Shown: positions 1 to 13,130 of the stretch, in pieces | How the letters are laid out: every line of letters starts with the position of its first letter | How positions within the stretch are numbered: position 1 is the stretch's first letter | NCBI GenBank assembly: GCA_037974665.1 | Contig: CM075775.1 | Location: 41,008,152-41,072,151, forward strand | DNA length: 64,000 nt | Source of the DNA: Ehretia macrophylla | Taxonomy: Eukaryota > Streptophyta > Magnoliopsida > Boraginales > Ehretiaceae | Reading direction: 5' to 3' | Position numbers and translations under genes: made by a program | The notes under the pieces: model-generated | What the model was told of the DNA's origin: nothing | Databases searched by the model: none | The model's input: the letters and a program-made list of their open reading frames with translations, nothing else

Positions 1-605
1 GTTACGCGGCACACATCATACCGTTAGAAAGCTCTCTGAGAGTTCAACGACGGGGTCAGCAAGCCTGCTGGGCTGAGCCAGTTTTCGGAGCCCAAAACTG
101 AATGTTTTCATCAGTTTTGGGACAACCTAATACATAACATTTCTATTATCGAATCCCATGGCACCTTGGGCAATACAACTTCACCTCACGTAGAGGCTAG
201 GCCCGCAAACCGAGGGCATAGGGCTTGGGACCAGGCCTCCGTCACTCATTTGCCCATAACTTTTGATCTGTAAGGAGTTACGTGGCGCACATTATACTGT
301 TGGAAAGCTCTCCGAGAGCTCTACAACGGGAGCAGCAAGTCTGCTCGGCTGCTCCTATTTTCAGAGTCCAAAATCGAATGTATTCATCAGTTTTGGGACA
401 CTTTTCTTCTTTTGCGCTATTTGTCCTTCCCAGATCGTACGTCGTAAGCCTAGATAAGGACGACAACCTAATCCATCACATTTCTATTATCAAATCCCAT
501 GGCACCTTGGGCAAGACAACTTCGTCTCACGTAGAGGCTAGGCCCGCAAACCGAGGGCATGGATCTTGAGACCAGGTCTCCATCGGTCCTTTGCCCATAA
601 CTTTT

Positions 606-947
606 GATCCGTAAGGAGTTACATGGTACACAGCATACCGTTGGACAACTCTCCAAGAGATCTACGATGTGGGCAGCAGGCCTACTTGGCTGCTCCTATT
701 TTTGAAGACCAAAATCGAATATTTTCATCAGTTTTGGGATACTTTTCTTCTTTTGCGCTGTTTTTTCATCCCGGATCGTACGTCGTGAGCCGCGCAAAGG
801 ACGACAACCTAATCCATCACATTTCTATTTAACGAATCCCACGGCACCTTGGGCAAGACAACTTCGCTTCACGTAGAGGCTGGGCCTGCAAACCGAGGGC
901 GTGGGGCTTGAGACCAAGTCTCCGTCGCTCTGATGCCCATAACTTTT
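606..947 (+). repeat. Representative satellite monomer (342 bp)
   Basis: One full-length monomer, phased to start at GATCCGTAAGG. Landmarks in order: a dyad with AGCTCTC and GAGAGCT-type arms (diverged here, near 647-662); a GC-rich stretch around GCAGCAGGCCTACTTGGCTG; a CAAAATCGAA element; a pyrimidine-rich CTTTTCTTCTTTTGCGCTG stretch; GGATCGTACGTCGTGAGC; an AT-rich CCTAATCCATCACATTTC stretch; then a G-rich region ending in GCCCATAACTTTT. The length of about 341 bp is close to two nucleosome repeats, which is common for plant satellites; the nucleosome link is inference. Confidence 0.9.
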
Positions 948-1631
948 GATCCGTAAGGAGTTACGTGGCGGACATCATACCGTTGTAAAGCTCACCGAGA
1001 GCTCTACGACGGGGACATCAAGCCTACCAGGCTGCGCCTATTTTCGTAGTCCAAAATCTAACATTTTCATCAGTTTCGGGATACTTTTCTACTTTTGCGC
1101 TATTTTTTTCATCCCGGATCGTACGTCGTGACCAGCGAAAATGATGACAACCTAATCCATTACATTTCTATTATCGAATCCCACGGCACCTTAGGCAAGG
1201 CAACTTCGCTTCATGTAGAGGCTGAGCCCGCAAACCGAGGGCGTGGTGCTTGGGACCAGGTCTCCGTCACTCCTTTGCCCATAACTTTTGATCCGTAAGG
1301 AGTTACGCGTCGTACAACTTACCGTTGGAAAGCTCTCCGAGAGCTCTACAACAGGGGCAGCTAGCTTGCTCAGCTGCGCCAATTTTTGTAGACCAAAATC
1401 AAACGTTTTCATCAGTTTCGGTACACTTTTCTACTTTTGCGCTATTTTTTCCGTCCCGGATCGTCCGTCGTAAGCAGCAAAAATGACGACAACCTAATCC
1501 ATTACATTTCTATTATCGAATCCCACGACACCTTGGGCAAGAAAACTTCGCTTCACGTAGAGGCTGGGCCCGCAAACTGAGGGCGTGGGGCTTGAGACCA
1601 GGTATCTATCGCTCCGGTGTCCATAACTTTT

Positions 1632-1884
1632 GATCCGTAAGGAGTTACGCGGTGCACAACATACTGTTGAAAAGCTCTCCGAGAGCTCTACGACGGGGGC
1701 AGTAAGCCTGCTCTGCTGCGCCTATTTTCGAAGCCGAAAATCGAACGTTTTCATCATTTTCGAGAGACTTTTCTTCTTTTGCGTTGTGTTTCCGTCCCAG
1801 ATCGTACGACGTGAGGCACAAAAAGGACAACAGCCTAATCCATCACATTTCTATTATCGAATCCCACGGTGCCCATAACTTTTT
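1632..1884 (+). repeat. Deleted satellite monomer (~253 bp)
   Basis: This monomer lacks roughly 88 bp. The sequence runs from CGAATCCCACGG directly into TGCCCATAAC at about 1869. In full-length monomers both sides of the missing stretch carry CGG (CCCACGG-CACC and CTCCGG-TGCCC), so the break fits a deletion at a 3-bp microhomology. Confidence 0.8.
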
Positions 1885-4800
1885 ATCCGTATAGAGTTCG
1901 GGGAGCACAACATACCGTTGGAAAACTCTCCGAGTGCTCTACGACGGGGGTAGCAAGCCTGCTCGGCTACGCCTATTTTCGGAGCCCAAAATCGAACGTT
2001 TTCAACAGTTTCGAGGTACTTTTCTACTTATGCGCTATTTTTCTGTCTCAAATCGTACGTCATGAGCAACGAAAAGGACGACAACATAATCCATAACATT
2101 TCTATTATCGAATCTCACGGCACCTTGGGCAAGACAACTTCCCTTCACGTATAGGCTGGGTCAGCAAACCGAGGGTGTGGGGCTTGGGACCAGGTCTCCG
2201 TCGCTCCGGTACCCATAACTTTTGATCCGTAAGGAGTTATGCCGTGCACAGTATACCGTTGGAAAGCTCTCCAAGAGCTCTACGATGGGTGCAGCCGGCT
2301 TGCTGGGCTGTGCCAATTTTTGGAGCCCAAAATCGAATGTTTTCATCAGTTTTGGGACACTTTTCTTCCCTTGCGCTGTTTTTTCCTTTTCGGATCGCAT
2401 GTCATTAGCCTAGAAAAAGATAACAAACGAATCCATCACATTTCTATTATTGAATCCCACGGCACCTTGGGCAAGACAATTTCGTTTCACGTAGAGGCTG
2501 GGCCTGTAAACCGAGGGCGTGGGGCTTGGGACCAAGTCTCCGTCACTCATTTGCCCATAACTTTTGATCCGTAAGGAGTTACACGTAGCACAAAATACCG
2601 TTGGAAAGCCATCCAAGAGCTCTGCACCTGTTTTTGGAACCCAAAATCAAACGTTTTCATTAGTTTCGGGATACCTTTCTACTTATGCGCTGTTTTTCCG
2701 TCGCAGATCGTAAGTCGTGAGCAGCGAAAAGGACGACAACCTAATCCATCACATTTCTATTAACGAATCCCATGACACCTTGGGCAAGACAACTTTGTTT
2801 CACGTAGAGGCTAGGCTTGGAGCTTGGGACCAGGTCTCCGTCGCTCCTTTGCCCATAACTTTTGATCTATAAGGAGTTACACGGCGCACATCATAGCATT
2901 GGAAAGCTCTCCGAGAGCTCTAAGATGGGTGCAGCAAGCTTGCTTGGCTGTGCCAGTTTGCCGAGCCCAAAATCTAACATTTTCATCAGTTTTGGGCCAC
3001 TTTTCTTCTTTTCCGTTGTTTTTCCGTCCCGAATCGTACGTCTTGAGCAGTGAAAAGGACGACAACCTAATCCAACACATTTCAATTAACGAATCCCACG
3101 ACACCTTGGGCAAGACAACTTCACTTCACGTAGAGGCTGGGCCCGCAATCTGAGGGGGTGGGGCTTGTGACCAGGTCTCCATCGCTTCGATGCCCATAAG
3201 TTTTTATCCGTAAAGAGTTACGCAGCCCACAACATACCGTTGGAAAGCTCTGTGAGAAATCTACAACGGGGGCAACAAGCATACTCGATTGCACCTGTTT
3301 TTGGAGCCCAAAATTGAACGTTTTCATCAGTTTCAGTACACTTTTCCATTTTTGCGCTGTTTTTCCATCCCGGATAGTACGTCGTGAGCAACGAAAAGGA
3401 CGACAACCTAATCCATCACATTTCAGTTATCGAATCCCACGGTACCTTGGGCAAGACAACTTCGCTTCACGTAGAGGCTGGGCCAGCAAACCGAGTGTGT
3501 GGGGCTTAGGACCTAGTCTCCGTCGCTCCGGTGCCCATACCTTTTGATCCGTAAGGATTTACGCGGCGCATAGCATACTGTTGGAACGCTCTCAGAAAGC
3601 TCTATCTTCAAAGCCCAAAGTAGAACATTTTTATTAGCTTCGAGACACTTTTCTTCTTTTGCGATGTTTTTCCGTCCCGGTTCTTACGTCATGAGCAGAG
3701 AAAAGGATAACAACCTAATCCATCACATTTCTATTATCGAACCCCACAGCATCTTGGGCAACAACAACTTCGCTTCATGTAGAGGCGGGGCCCGGAAATC
3801 GAGGGCGTGGGGCTTGGGACCAGGTCTACGTCACTCCTTTACCTATAACTTTTTATCAGTAAGGAGTTACGCGTCGCATAGCACACCATTGGAAAGCTCT
3901 CCGAGAGCTCTACGATGGGGGCAACAAGCCTGCTCGGTTGCGCCAGTCTTTGGAGCCCAAAATCGAACGCTTTCATCAGTTTTAGGACACTTTTCTACTT
4001 ATGCATTGTTTTTCTGTCCTAGATTGTACGTCATGAGCAACGAAAAGGACGACAACCTAATCTATCACATTTCTATTATCGAATACCATGACACCTTGGT
4101 CAAGAAAATTTCGCTTCACGTAGAGGCTGGGCCCGCAAACCGAGGGCGTGGGGCTCAGGACCAGGTCTCTGTCGCTCTGGTGGCCATAACTTTTGATCCG
4201 TAAGGAGTTACGCGGCGTACAACATACCATTGGAAAGCTCTCCGAGAGCTCTATGACAAGGGCAGCAAGCTTGCTCAGCTGCCCCTATTTTCGGGGCCCA
4301 AAATCGAACATTTTTATCAATTTCGGGACACTTTTCTACCTTTGTGATGTTTTTTTAGTCCTGGATCGTTCGTTGTGAGCAGCGAAAAGGACGACTACCT
4401 AATACATAACATTTCTATTATCGAATCCCATGGAAACTTGGGCAAGACAACTTCGCTTCACGTAGAGGCTAGGCCCGCAAACCAAGGGTGTGGGGCTTGG
4501 GACCAGGTCATCGTTGCTCTGGTGCCCATAACTTTTGATCCGTAAGGAGATATGCGGCACACAGCATACCGTTGGAAGGCTCTCCGAGAGCTCTACGATG
4601 GGGGCAGCAAGTATGCTTGGTTGCGACTCTTTTCGGACCCCAAAATTGAACGTTTTCATCAGTTTTGGGCCACTTTTCCGTCCCGGATCGTACGTTGTGA
4701 GCAGTGAAAAAGACGACAACCTAATCCATCACATTTCTATAATCAAATCCCATGGCACCTTGGGCAAGGCAACTTCGCTTCATGTAGAGGCTGGGCCCGT

Positions 4801-7800
4801 AAACCGAGGGCGTGGGGCTTGGGACCAGGTCTACGTCGCTCCTTTACTTATAACTTTTGATCCGTAAGGAGTTACGCGGCGCACAGCATACCATTGGAAA
4901 GCTCTCCGAGAGCTGTACGATAGGGGAAATAAGCCTGCTCGGTTGCGCCAGTCTTCAGAGCCCAAAATCGAACCCTTTAATCAGTTTCGGGACAATTTTC
5001 TACTTATGCACTATTTTTCTGTCCCGGATCGTACGTCGTGAGCCGCGAAAAGCACGACAACCTAATCTATCACATTTCTATTGCCGAATCTCATGGCACC
5101 TTGGGCAAGACAACTTCGCTTCACGTAGAGGCTGGGCCTGCAAACTGAGGGCGTTGGGCTTGGGACCAGGTATCCGTCGCTCCGGTGCCTAGAACTTTTG
5201 ATCTGTAAGGAGTTACGCGGTGCATAGCATACCGTTGGAAAGCTCTCCGAGAGCTCTACGACAGGGGTAGCAAGCCTGCTCGACTGCGCCTATTTTCGGA
5301 GCCCAAAATGGAACGTTTTCATCAGTTTCTAGACATTTTTCTACTTTTGCGCTATTTTTCTCGTAACGGATCGTACGTCGTGAGCAGCGAAAATGACGTC
5401 AACCTAATCCATTACATTTCTATTATCGAATCCAAGGCACCTTTGGCAAGGCAACTTCGCTTCATCTAGAGGCCGGCCACAAACTGAGGGCGTGGTGCTT
5501 GGGACCAGGTCTCCGTCGCTCCTTTGCCTATAACTTTTGATCCGTAAGGAGTTACGCATCGCACAGCTTACCGTTGGAAAGCTCTACAACAGGGGTAGCA
5601 AGCCTGCTCGGCTGCGACTATTTTAAGAGCCCAAAATAGAACGTTTTTATCAGTTTTGGGACACTTTTCTTCTTTTGCTTTGTTTTTCCTTCCCAGATCA
5701 TACGTCGTGAGACTGGAAAAGGACGACAACCTAATCCATCACATTTCTATTATCAAATCCCACGGTACCTTGGGCAAGACAACTTCACTTCACGTAGAGG
5801 CTGGGCTCGAAAACCGAGGGCGTGGGGCTTGGGACTAGGCCTCTGTTGCTCCATTGCCCATAACTTTCGATCCGTAAGGAGTTATGCGGCGCACAGCATA
5901 CCGTTGGAAAGCTCTCCGAGAGCTCTACAACGGAGGAAGCAAGCCTGCTTAGCTGCACCTATTTTTGTAGACCAAAATCGAATGTTTTCATCAGTTTCTA
6001 GAAATTTTCTATTTTTGCGCTATTTTTTCCGTCCCAGATCGTACGTCGTGAGCATCGAAAATGACGATAACCTAATCTATTACATTTCTATTATCGAATC
6101 CCACGGCACCTTATGCATGGCAACTTCACTTCATGTTGAGGCTGGGCCCGTAAACCAAGGGCATGAGGCTTGGGACCAGGTCTCCGTCGCACCGGTGCCC
6201 ATAACTTTTGATCCGCACGAAGTTACACGTTGTACATCATACTATTGGAAAGCTCTTCGAGAGCTCTACGATGGGGGCAGCAAGGCTGCTCAGCCGCGCC
6301 TATTTTCCAAGCCCAAAATCAAACGTTTTCATCAATTTCGAGATACTTTTCTTCGTTTGTGCTATGTTTCCGTCACAGATCGTACGTCGTGAGCCGCGAA
6401 AAGGACGACAACCTAATCCATCACATTTCTATTACCGAATCCTATGGCATATTAGGCAAGACAACTTCGTTTCACGTAGAGACTGGGCCCGTAAACCTAG
6501 GGCGTGGGCCTTGTGGCCAAGTATCCGTCGCTCCAATGCCCATAACTTTTGATCCGTAAGGAGTTACGAAGCGCACAACATACCGTTGGAAAGCTCTCTG
6601 AGAGCTCTACGATGAAGGTAGCAAGTTTGCTTGGTTGCACCTACTTTTGGCGCCCAAAATTGAACATTCTCATCAATTTTGGGACACTTTTGTACTTTTG
6701 CACTTTTTTTCCATCCTGGATCGTTCGTCGTGAGCTACGAAAAGGACGACAACCTAATCTATCATATTTATATTATTGAATCCCATGGCACCTTGGGCAA
6801 GACAACTTCACTTCACGTAGAGTCTGGGCCCGTAAACCGAGGGCGTGGGGCTTGGGGCCAGGTCTCCCTCGCTCTGGTGCCCATAACTTTTGATCCGTAA
6901 GGAATTACGTGGCGTACAACATGCCGTTGGAAAGCTCTCCGAGAGCTCTACAACGGGGGCACCGAGCCTGCTCGGCTATGCCTGTTTTCGTATCCCAAAT
7001 TCAAATGTTTTCATCAGTTTCGAGACACTTTTCTTCATTTTCGCTATTTTTTCATCTCGGATCGTAGGTCGTGAGCTGCGAAAATGATGACAACCTAATC
7101 CATCACATTTCTATTACCGAATCCCACGGTACCTTAGGCAAGGCAAGTTCACTTCATGTAGAGGCTGGGCCCGCAAACCAAGGGCGTGGTGCTTGGGACC
7201 AGGTCTCCGTCGCTCTTTTACCCATAACTTTTGATTCGTAAGGAGTTACGCGGCGCACAGCTTACCGTTGGAAAGCTCTCCGAGAGCTCTACAACGGGGG
7301 CCACAAGCCTACCCGGTTGCGTCTATTTTTGGAGCCCAAAATAGAACATTTTCATCAGTTTTGGGACATTTTTCTTCTTTTGCCCTGTTTTACCGTCCCG
7401 GTTCGTACGTCATGAGCTGGGAAAAGGACGATGACCTAATCCATCACATTTCTATTCTTAAATCCCACGGCACCTTGGGCAAGGCAACTTCGCTTCACGT
7501 ATAGGCTGGGCCAGCAAACTGAGGGCGTGGGGGTTGGGACCAGGTCTCCGTCGCTCTGGTGCCCATAACTTTTGATCCGTAAGGAGTTACGCGGCGCATA
7601 GCATACCGTTGGAAAGCTCTCCGGGAGCTCTAGGACGTGGTCGGCAAGCCTGCTCGGCTGCGCTTGTTTTCATAGCCAAAAATTGAACGTTTTCATCAGT
7701 TTCGGGACACTTTTCTTCTTTTGTGCTATTTTTTTTCCCGAATCGTACGTCGTGAGCATCGAAAATGACAACAACCTAATCCATTACATTTCTATTATCG

Positions 7801-10316
7801 AATCCCACGGCACCTTAGGCAAGGCAACTTCGCTTCATGTAGAGGCTGGGCCCTTAAACCACGGGCATGGGGCTTGCTACTAGGTCTCTGTCGCACCGGT
7901 GCCCATAACTTTTGATCCGTAAGAAGTTACGCGTTGTACAGCATACAGTTGGAAAGCTATCCAAGAGCTCTACGACGGGACTAGCAAGCCTGCTCGGCCG
8001 TGCCTATTTTCTAAACCCAAAATCAAACATTTTCATCAGATTTGAGACACTTTTCTTCTTTTTCGCTGTGTTTCCGTCCTAGATCGTACAATATGTGGCG
8101 TGAAAAGGACAACAACCTAATCCATCACATTTCTATTATCGAATCCCATGGCACCTTGGGCAAGAGGACTTCACTTCACGTAGAGGTTGGGCCCGCAGGC
8201 CGAGGGCGTGGGGCTTGGGAGCAGGTCTCCGTCGCTCCGGTGCCCATAACTTTTGATCCGTAAGGAGTTACGCGGCGTACAGTATACCATTGGAAAGCCC
8301 TCCGAGAGCTCTACGATTGGGTTAGCAAGCCTGCTTAGCTGTGACTATTTTTGGAGCCCAAATTCGAACATTTTCATCAGTTTTGGGACACTTTTCTTCC
8401 CTTGCGCTGTTTTCTCCTTTTCGGATCGTAAGTCATTAGCCTAGAAAAGGACACCAACCAAATCCATCACATTTCTATTATTGAATCCCACGGCACATTA
8501 GGCAAGACAACTTCAATTCACGTAGAGGCTGGGCACAAAAATCGAGGGCATGGGGCTTAGGACCAAGTCTCCGTCGCTCCGGTGCCCACAACTTTTGATA
8601 TGTAAGGAGTTACACAGCGCACAACATACCGTTGGAAAGACCTCCGAAAGCTCTACGACGAGGGTAACAAGTTTGCTTGACTGCACCTATTTTCGAAGCC
8701 CAAAATCGAACATTTTCGTTAGTTTCGGGACAGTTTTCTACTTTTGCGCTATTTTTCTGTCCTGGATCGTTCGTCGTGAGTAGCGAAAAGGACGACAACC
8801 TAATCCATTACATTTCTATTATCGAATACCATGGAAACTTGGGCAAGAAAACTTCACTTCACGTAGAGGCTAGGCCCACAAACCAAGGGCGTGGGGCTTG
8901 GGACCAGGTCTACGTCGCTCTATTGCCCATACCTTTTGATCCGTAAGGAGTTACGTGGCACACAACATACAGTTGGAAAGCTCTCCGAGAGCGCTACGAC
9001 GGGGGCAGGAAGCATGCTCGGTTGCGCCGATTTTTAGAGCCTAAAATTGAACATTTTCATCAGTTTCGGGACACTTTTCTACATTTGCGGTGTTTTTCCG
9101 TCCCGGATCGTACATCGTGAGCAGTGAACAAGACGACAACCTAATCCATCACATTTTTATTATCGAATCCCATGGCACCTTGGGCAAGGCAACTTCGCTT
9201 CACGTAGAGGCTGGGCCCGCAAACCGAGAGCGTGGGGCTTGGGACCAGGTCTATGTCGCTCCTTTGCCTATAACTTTTGATCAGTAAGGAGTTACGCATT
9301 GCACAGCATACCGTTGGAAAGCTCTCGAAGAGCTCTACGATGGGGGCAGCAAGCCTGCTCTGTTGCGCCTGTCTTCGGAGCCCAAAATCGAACGCTTTCA
9401 TCAGTTTCAGGACACTTTTCTACTTATGCGCTGTTTTTCTATCCCAGATCGTACGTCATGAGCAACGAAAAGGACGACAACCAAATCTATCACATTTCTA
9501 TTATCGAATCCCACGGTACCTTGGGCAAGACAGCTTCGCTTCAGGTAGAGGCTGGGCCCGCAAACTTAGGGCGTGAGGCTTGGGACCAGGCCTCCGTCAC
9601 TCCGTCACTCTGGTCCCCATAAATTTTGATCTGCAAGGAGTTACGTGGCGCATATCATACCATTGGAAAGCTCTCAGAGAGCTCTACCACGGGGGCAGCA
9701 AACCTGCTCGGCTATGCCTATTTTTCGAAAATTGAACGTTTTCATCAGTTTCGGGATACTTTTTTTCTTTTGCGCTATTTTTTCTTCCCGAATCGTATGT
9801 CATGAGCCGCGAAACTGACAACAACCTAATCCATTACATTTCTATTATCGAATCCCATGGCACCTTAGGCAAGGCAACTTCGCTTCACGTAAAGGCTAGG
9901 CCCGCAAACCGAGGGTATGAGGCTGGGACTAGGTCTCCGTCGCTAATTTGCCCATAACCTTTGATCCGTAAAGAGTTACGCGGCGCACAACATACCCTTG
10001 GAAAGCTCTCCGAGAGCTCTACGACGGGGCCAGCAAGTCTGCTCGGCTGCGCCTATTTTCAGAGCCCAAAATTGAATGTTTTCATTAGTTTTGGGACATT
10101 TTTCTTCATTTTCTTTGTTTTTCCGTCCCGGATCGTACGTCGTCAACCGCGAAAAGGACGACAACCTAATCCATCATATTTCTATTATCGAATCCCATGG
10201 CACCTTGGGAAGACAACTTCCCTTCACGTAAAGGCTGGGCCCGCAAACCGAGGGCGAGGGGCTTGTGACCAAGTATCTTTCGCTCCGGTGCGCATAACTT
10301 TTGATCCGTAAGGAGT

Positions 10317-10321
10317 TACGC
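10317..10321. other. Left target-site duplication of solo LTR
   Basis: TACGC lies just left of the solo LTR. The matching position on the right (14058-14062) reads TCCAC, which agrees at three of five bases. The satellite continues in register from GTTACGC on the left to GACGTACAGCATACC on the right, so an original 5-bp duplication that later mutated is likely. It is not exact and should be treated as probable. Confidence 0.5.
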
Positions 10322-11194
10322 TGTCACGCCCCAACCCGGCCAATAAGGTTAGACTAGGGTGTGAACTAAACATTCAAGTCACGTCTCGTACTTAACTGTT
10401 TATAAAGATTTAACACTTATCGTTTTTAGCCTAAACTCCAAAGTTTTCCGGAAAACCGGCAACATAACGGCTGTAATTGGACTCTTTGGTTTGACCTAAT
10501 TCTCTAAACGCCTCAATTATTCCAATCATTAATCCAATTTCATTAAGGACTCCTATTTGTCACCAACCAATTTGCCTACTAGTTTATCTTGAAACTCTCG
10601 TTTGGTTAATAAGCCTAACATGATAACTATGCCCCGTTTATTTTTCAATTTCCTATCATGCAAGTACCTATTATTCTTTAGTTTGCAAATGAACACCTAA
10701 GTGAAATTAGATAGAATTAACTTAGTTGATTGTTCATCTAGTGGTTTGAATGCCTACGATAACTACTAATTAAGAAAACGAAAGCAAACAACCAAATAAA
10801 AGTTCGTCTGGTTATAGATAGTACAATCTCAGAATTAGACCCAAATTACAACGGGGTCATTTACATCAATAAACAACGAGCAACATAAAAGAAATAGTCT
10901 TCAAGTAGCATAGTTCACAAATAGCCATAATCACGCAAGGCACACAAGACAGGCAATCACTCCAGGGGTTCATCGTTAGGCACACCGTCCTCGGGTACCT
11001 GTACCTATTCTTCTTCACCTGTGATGAAAAAGAGGGTGAGTCCTTATGAACTCAGCGAGGGGGAACGAGAAATACGTTTGGAAACTCGTTTTCCGGTTCA
11101 ATTTATGAAAACTCTTTTTGAGAACATGTCACGTATTACAAATAATAAGGTACGCAATTATAAGAAACAAATCGAGTAACGGATACAAAGTAAG

Positions 11195-11338
11195 GGAACA
11201 TAAATGCCAGTATTTCCTCCCCGAGGTTCTCTAGGAACCAAGCGAGAGTACTTACATATAAGCACAGGAACAAGAATACCAGTCTTTCCTCCTCGAGGTT
11301 CTCTAGGAACCAAGCGAGAGTACTTATACACATAGTAA
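11195..11338 (-). promoter_or_regulatory. 72-bp tandem duplication at putative LTR core promoter
   Basis: Two tandem copies with a 72-bp period begin at 11195 and 11267. Each contains CTCTAGGAACCAAGCGAGAG followed by a TACTTA-ATATAAG or TACTTATACACATAG block, so each copy brings its own TATA-like stretch when read on the minus strand. The same duplication is in the LTRs at 55359 and 62154, but only one copy is present in the LTRs at 32112, 36797, 49168 and 51768. Promoter function is inferred from position and the TATA-like bases. Confidence 0.75.
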
Positions 11339-12149
11339 AAAGGATACGGTGAGCATTTGCTCTCAATATCAATTTTGATTCATTTGGTGCGGCCGACTTC
11401 AATAATCCACTTATCGCTCCCAATTGGGTGTACTCCGGATGTACCCCGAAACCTACGACCCAACTCTCCGAGGGTGAAATGCCAAGCGAGAGAGGGAATT
11501 GGACCATGGTAGTCACGGTAACACCGGCAAGCCCGATGCCGCCCGGCGTGCGTGAAACACTACCATGCCACACTGAAAGGTTGCAACCTTGTATACAATG
11601 CCCATTTATGTCATTTAACATTTCACATTAGGAGGTCAACAAAGTAGGTTGCCTCCGAGCAAATATATGATCACATTTTGACATATTGGCATATAAGGCA
11701 TTGTAAGAACATAAAATCAATTCATATATCCATTTGAAAGCAATTAAACTTTAATGGGCAGCCAAGTAATCATGTTCAAATAAACCATTGAATATCTTTT
11801 AACAATTCACTTTAGGAGGACAACAAAGTAGGTTGCCTCCGAGCAATTTCAAGATCACATATTGCCAAATCATGCATCATTCAATTCAAACATCCTCAAG
11901 TACTCAAAACAGTCCACACAACATCCCAACACCACAATTCCAAGCAATTAGCACCACAAGAGGGGTTACAACAATTTTCCAAGCATATAACTAAGTGAAA
12001 CCTTTACTGCAATAGGCTGTTTTCCCACAATCAATAGGATAATCCAAAAATCTTAAAATTCAGTGAATAAGATTTCAAATTAAAGCTTAAGAAGTTAACT
12101 AAACTCAGAAACAAACCTTGCATCAATTGGAGTTCAGAATCATTAGTTA

Positions 12150-12580
12150 TGGCCGAAACAGTGAGGTAGCACAAAACTGTCCAGATTTGCACACTTTTCA
12201 GAAATTGACGTTTTTGAGGTCCTTAGAGTCATTTTTAGCTTTGGTCCATTTCTGACAAAATTGTCCAGAACTGAAAAATATAGTAGCACACCAATTTTAA
12301 TGCATTTTGGACAACATTTACTAAGTCAAACATGGTTCGCTCCACAAGGTCAGTGCATCTGCCAAAACCTGATTCATTTTCCCAGATTTCCAGATTTGGT
12401 CACATTTTAATGATTTGACATTTTGAGGACCTTAGAGTCAAAATTTGCTTCGGCCTATTTCTGGGAAAAATGTTCAAAACTGTCCAAAATAGTCACCCAC
12501 CAATTTTCAAGCATTTTCAACATCATTTTCTTAGCTAAACTTACCTCGAACAGACTGGTCAGAGAGCTGTCATCCACTTC
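12150..12580 (-). repeat. ~210-bp tandem duplication inside LTR
   Basis: Two diverged copies of a ~210-bp unit. Each contains, in order on the plus strand, a CCAGATTTG block, CATTTT or GTTTTTGAGG, a CCTTAGAGTCA block, CATTTCTG or TATTTCTG, GTCCAGAACTG or GTTCAAAACTG, then CACCAATTTT and GCATTTT. The arrangement is the reverse complement of the duplication at 38280-38690 and is present in every LTR copy that covers the region, so it predates spread of the family. Confidence 0.75.
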
Positions 12581-12625
12581 GACTTCACCTAGCATCATTT
12601 TCAAGCCAAGATCTTGCCATGCATG

Positions 12626-12950
12626 GTTGTTTAAGCTTATGAACGACCATATAGCTCAAGTACAGAAGCAAATACACACATTTATGAGCATGCATGTGAA
12701 ATTTCAAAGAGTTTTCAAAAGCTTTTAACCCTCACCTTTGTAATCAACCAAAAGATGCACAAAAACCTTGTTGAGGCTCAAATTTCTTCCTCTTCTTGCT
12801 TAGCCGAGTTTCCAACTTGGTTTTCTCTATTTTTCCTAGCCTAGTAAGCAATCTCTTAGTACATGCATGTATTTAGTACTTGAAGAAAAGAAATGGAAGC
12901 TTAGTAACTCACCTAGGCCGAAAATGAAGCTTCAATGCACATGCATGAGT
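12626..12950. promoter_or_regulatory. Cluster of CATGCATG palindromes in the LTR
   Basis: Four perfect CATGCATG sites occur near 12627, 12690, 12862 and 12942. They are at equivalent places to the four in 37887-38215. CATGCATG is the RY/Sph motif bound by plant B3-domain factors of the ABI3/FUS3 type (established knowledge). A regulatory role here is inference. Confidence 0.5.
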
Positions 12951-13063
12951 GATTTTTGCATCCTAGCTTGTTCGGTTGAGGTCCTTTGCTTGTGGCTTGC
13001 TTGGTTTAGCTATGGTGTGAAGAAAAGAAGCTATGGAGATGAAGAACTCAGCCAAAACCGAAA

Positions 13064-13130
13064 TGGAGAGAGAAAATGAGAGGGAGAGAGAGAAATGTGA
13101 GGAAAGTGAGAGAAATGAGAGAAAAATGAG
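13064..13130. repeat. GA-rich simple sequence in LTR
   Basis: A purine-rich stretch built of GAGA and GAAA units. It is the reverse complement of the CT-rich tract at 37712-37774 and is present in other LTR copies near 52645-52710 and 58258-58310. Length differs among copies, as expected for a microsatellite. Confidence 0.85.

Larger units (their letters stand above)
1..10321. repeat. ~341-bp satellite array, block 1
   Basis: Head-to-tail satellite with about 30 monomers, all in one orientation. The phrase CATAACTTTTGATCCGTAAG recurs with small changes at about 340-342 bp steps (for example 606, 948, 1290, 1632 and 6551, 6892, 7233, 7574, 7914, 8255). Monomers differ from each other at many scattered positions, so this is not a freshly homogenised array. 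Several are shortened by internal deletions: the first monomer at about 120-125, 1632-1884, 2566-2866, near 3604, near 4670 and near 5590. Open frames of 60-187 codons occur in several frames because the monomer is stop-poor, but they shift frame at monomer borders. I do not recognise a named satellite family. The block continues beyond the left edge and stops where an LTR begins at 10322. Confidence 0.97.

Noticed and set aside
5829-6392. 187-codon open frame in satellite, and dozens of 60-180 codon relatives in several frames
   Set aside because: They follow the satellite monomer, appear in multiple frames on both strands, and shift or stop because the monomer length is not a multiple of three. 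No domain is recognisable.
11136-11621. 161-codon minus-strand open frame in the solo LTR
   Set aside because: It spans the 72-bp promoter duplication and upstream LTR block; equivalent frames are broken or differ in other LTR copies, and there is no motif.
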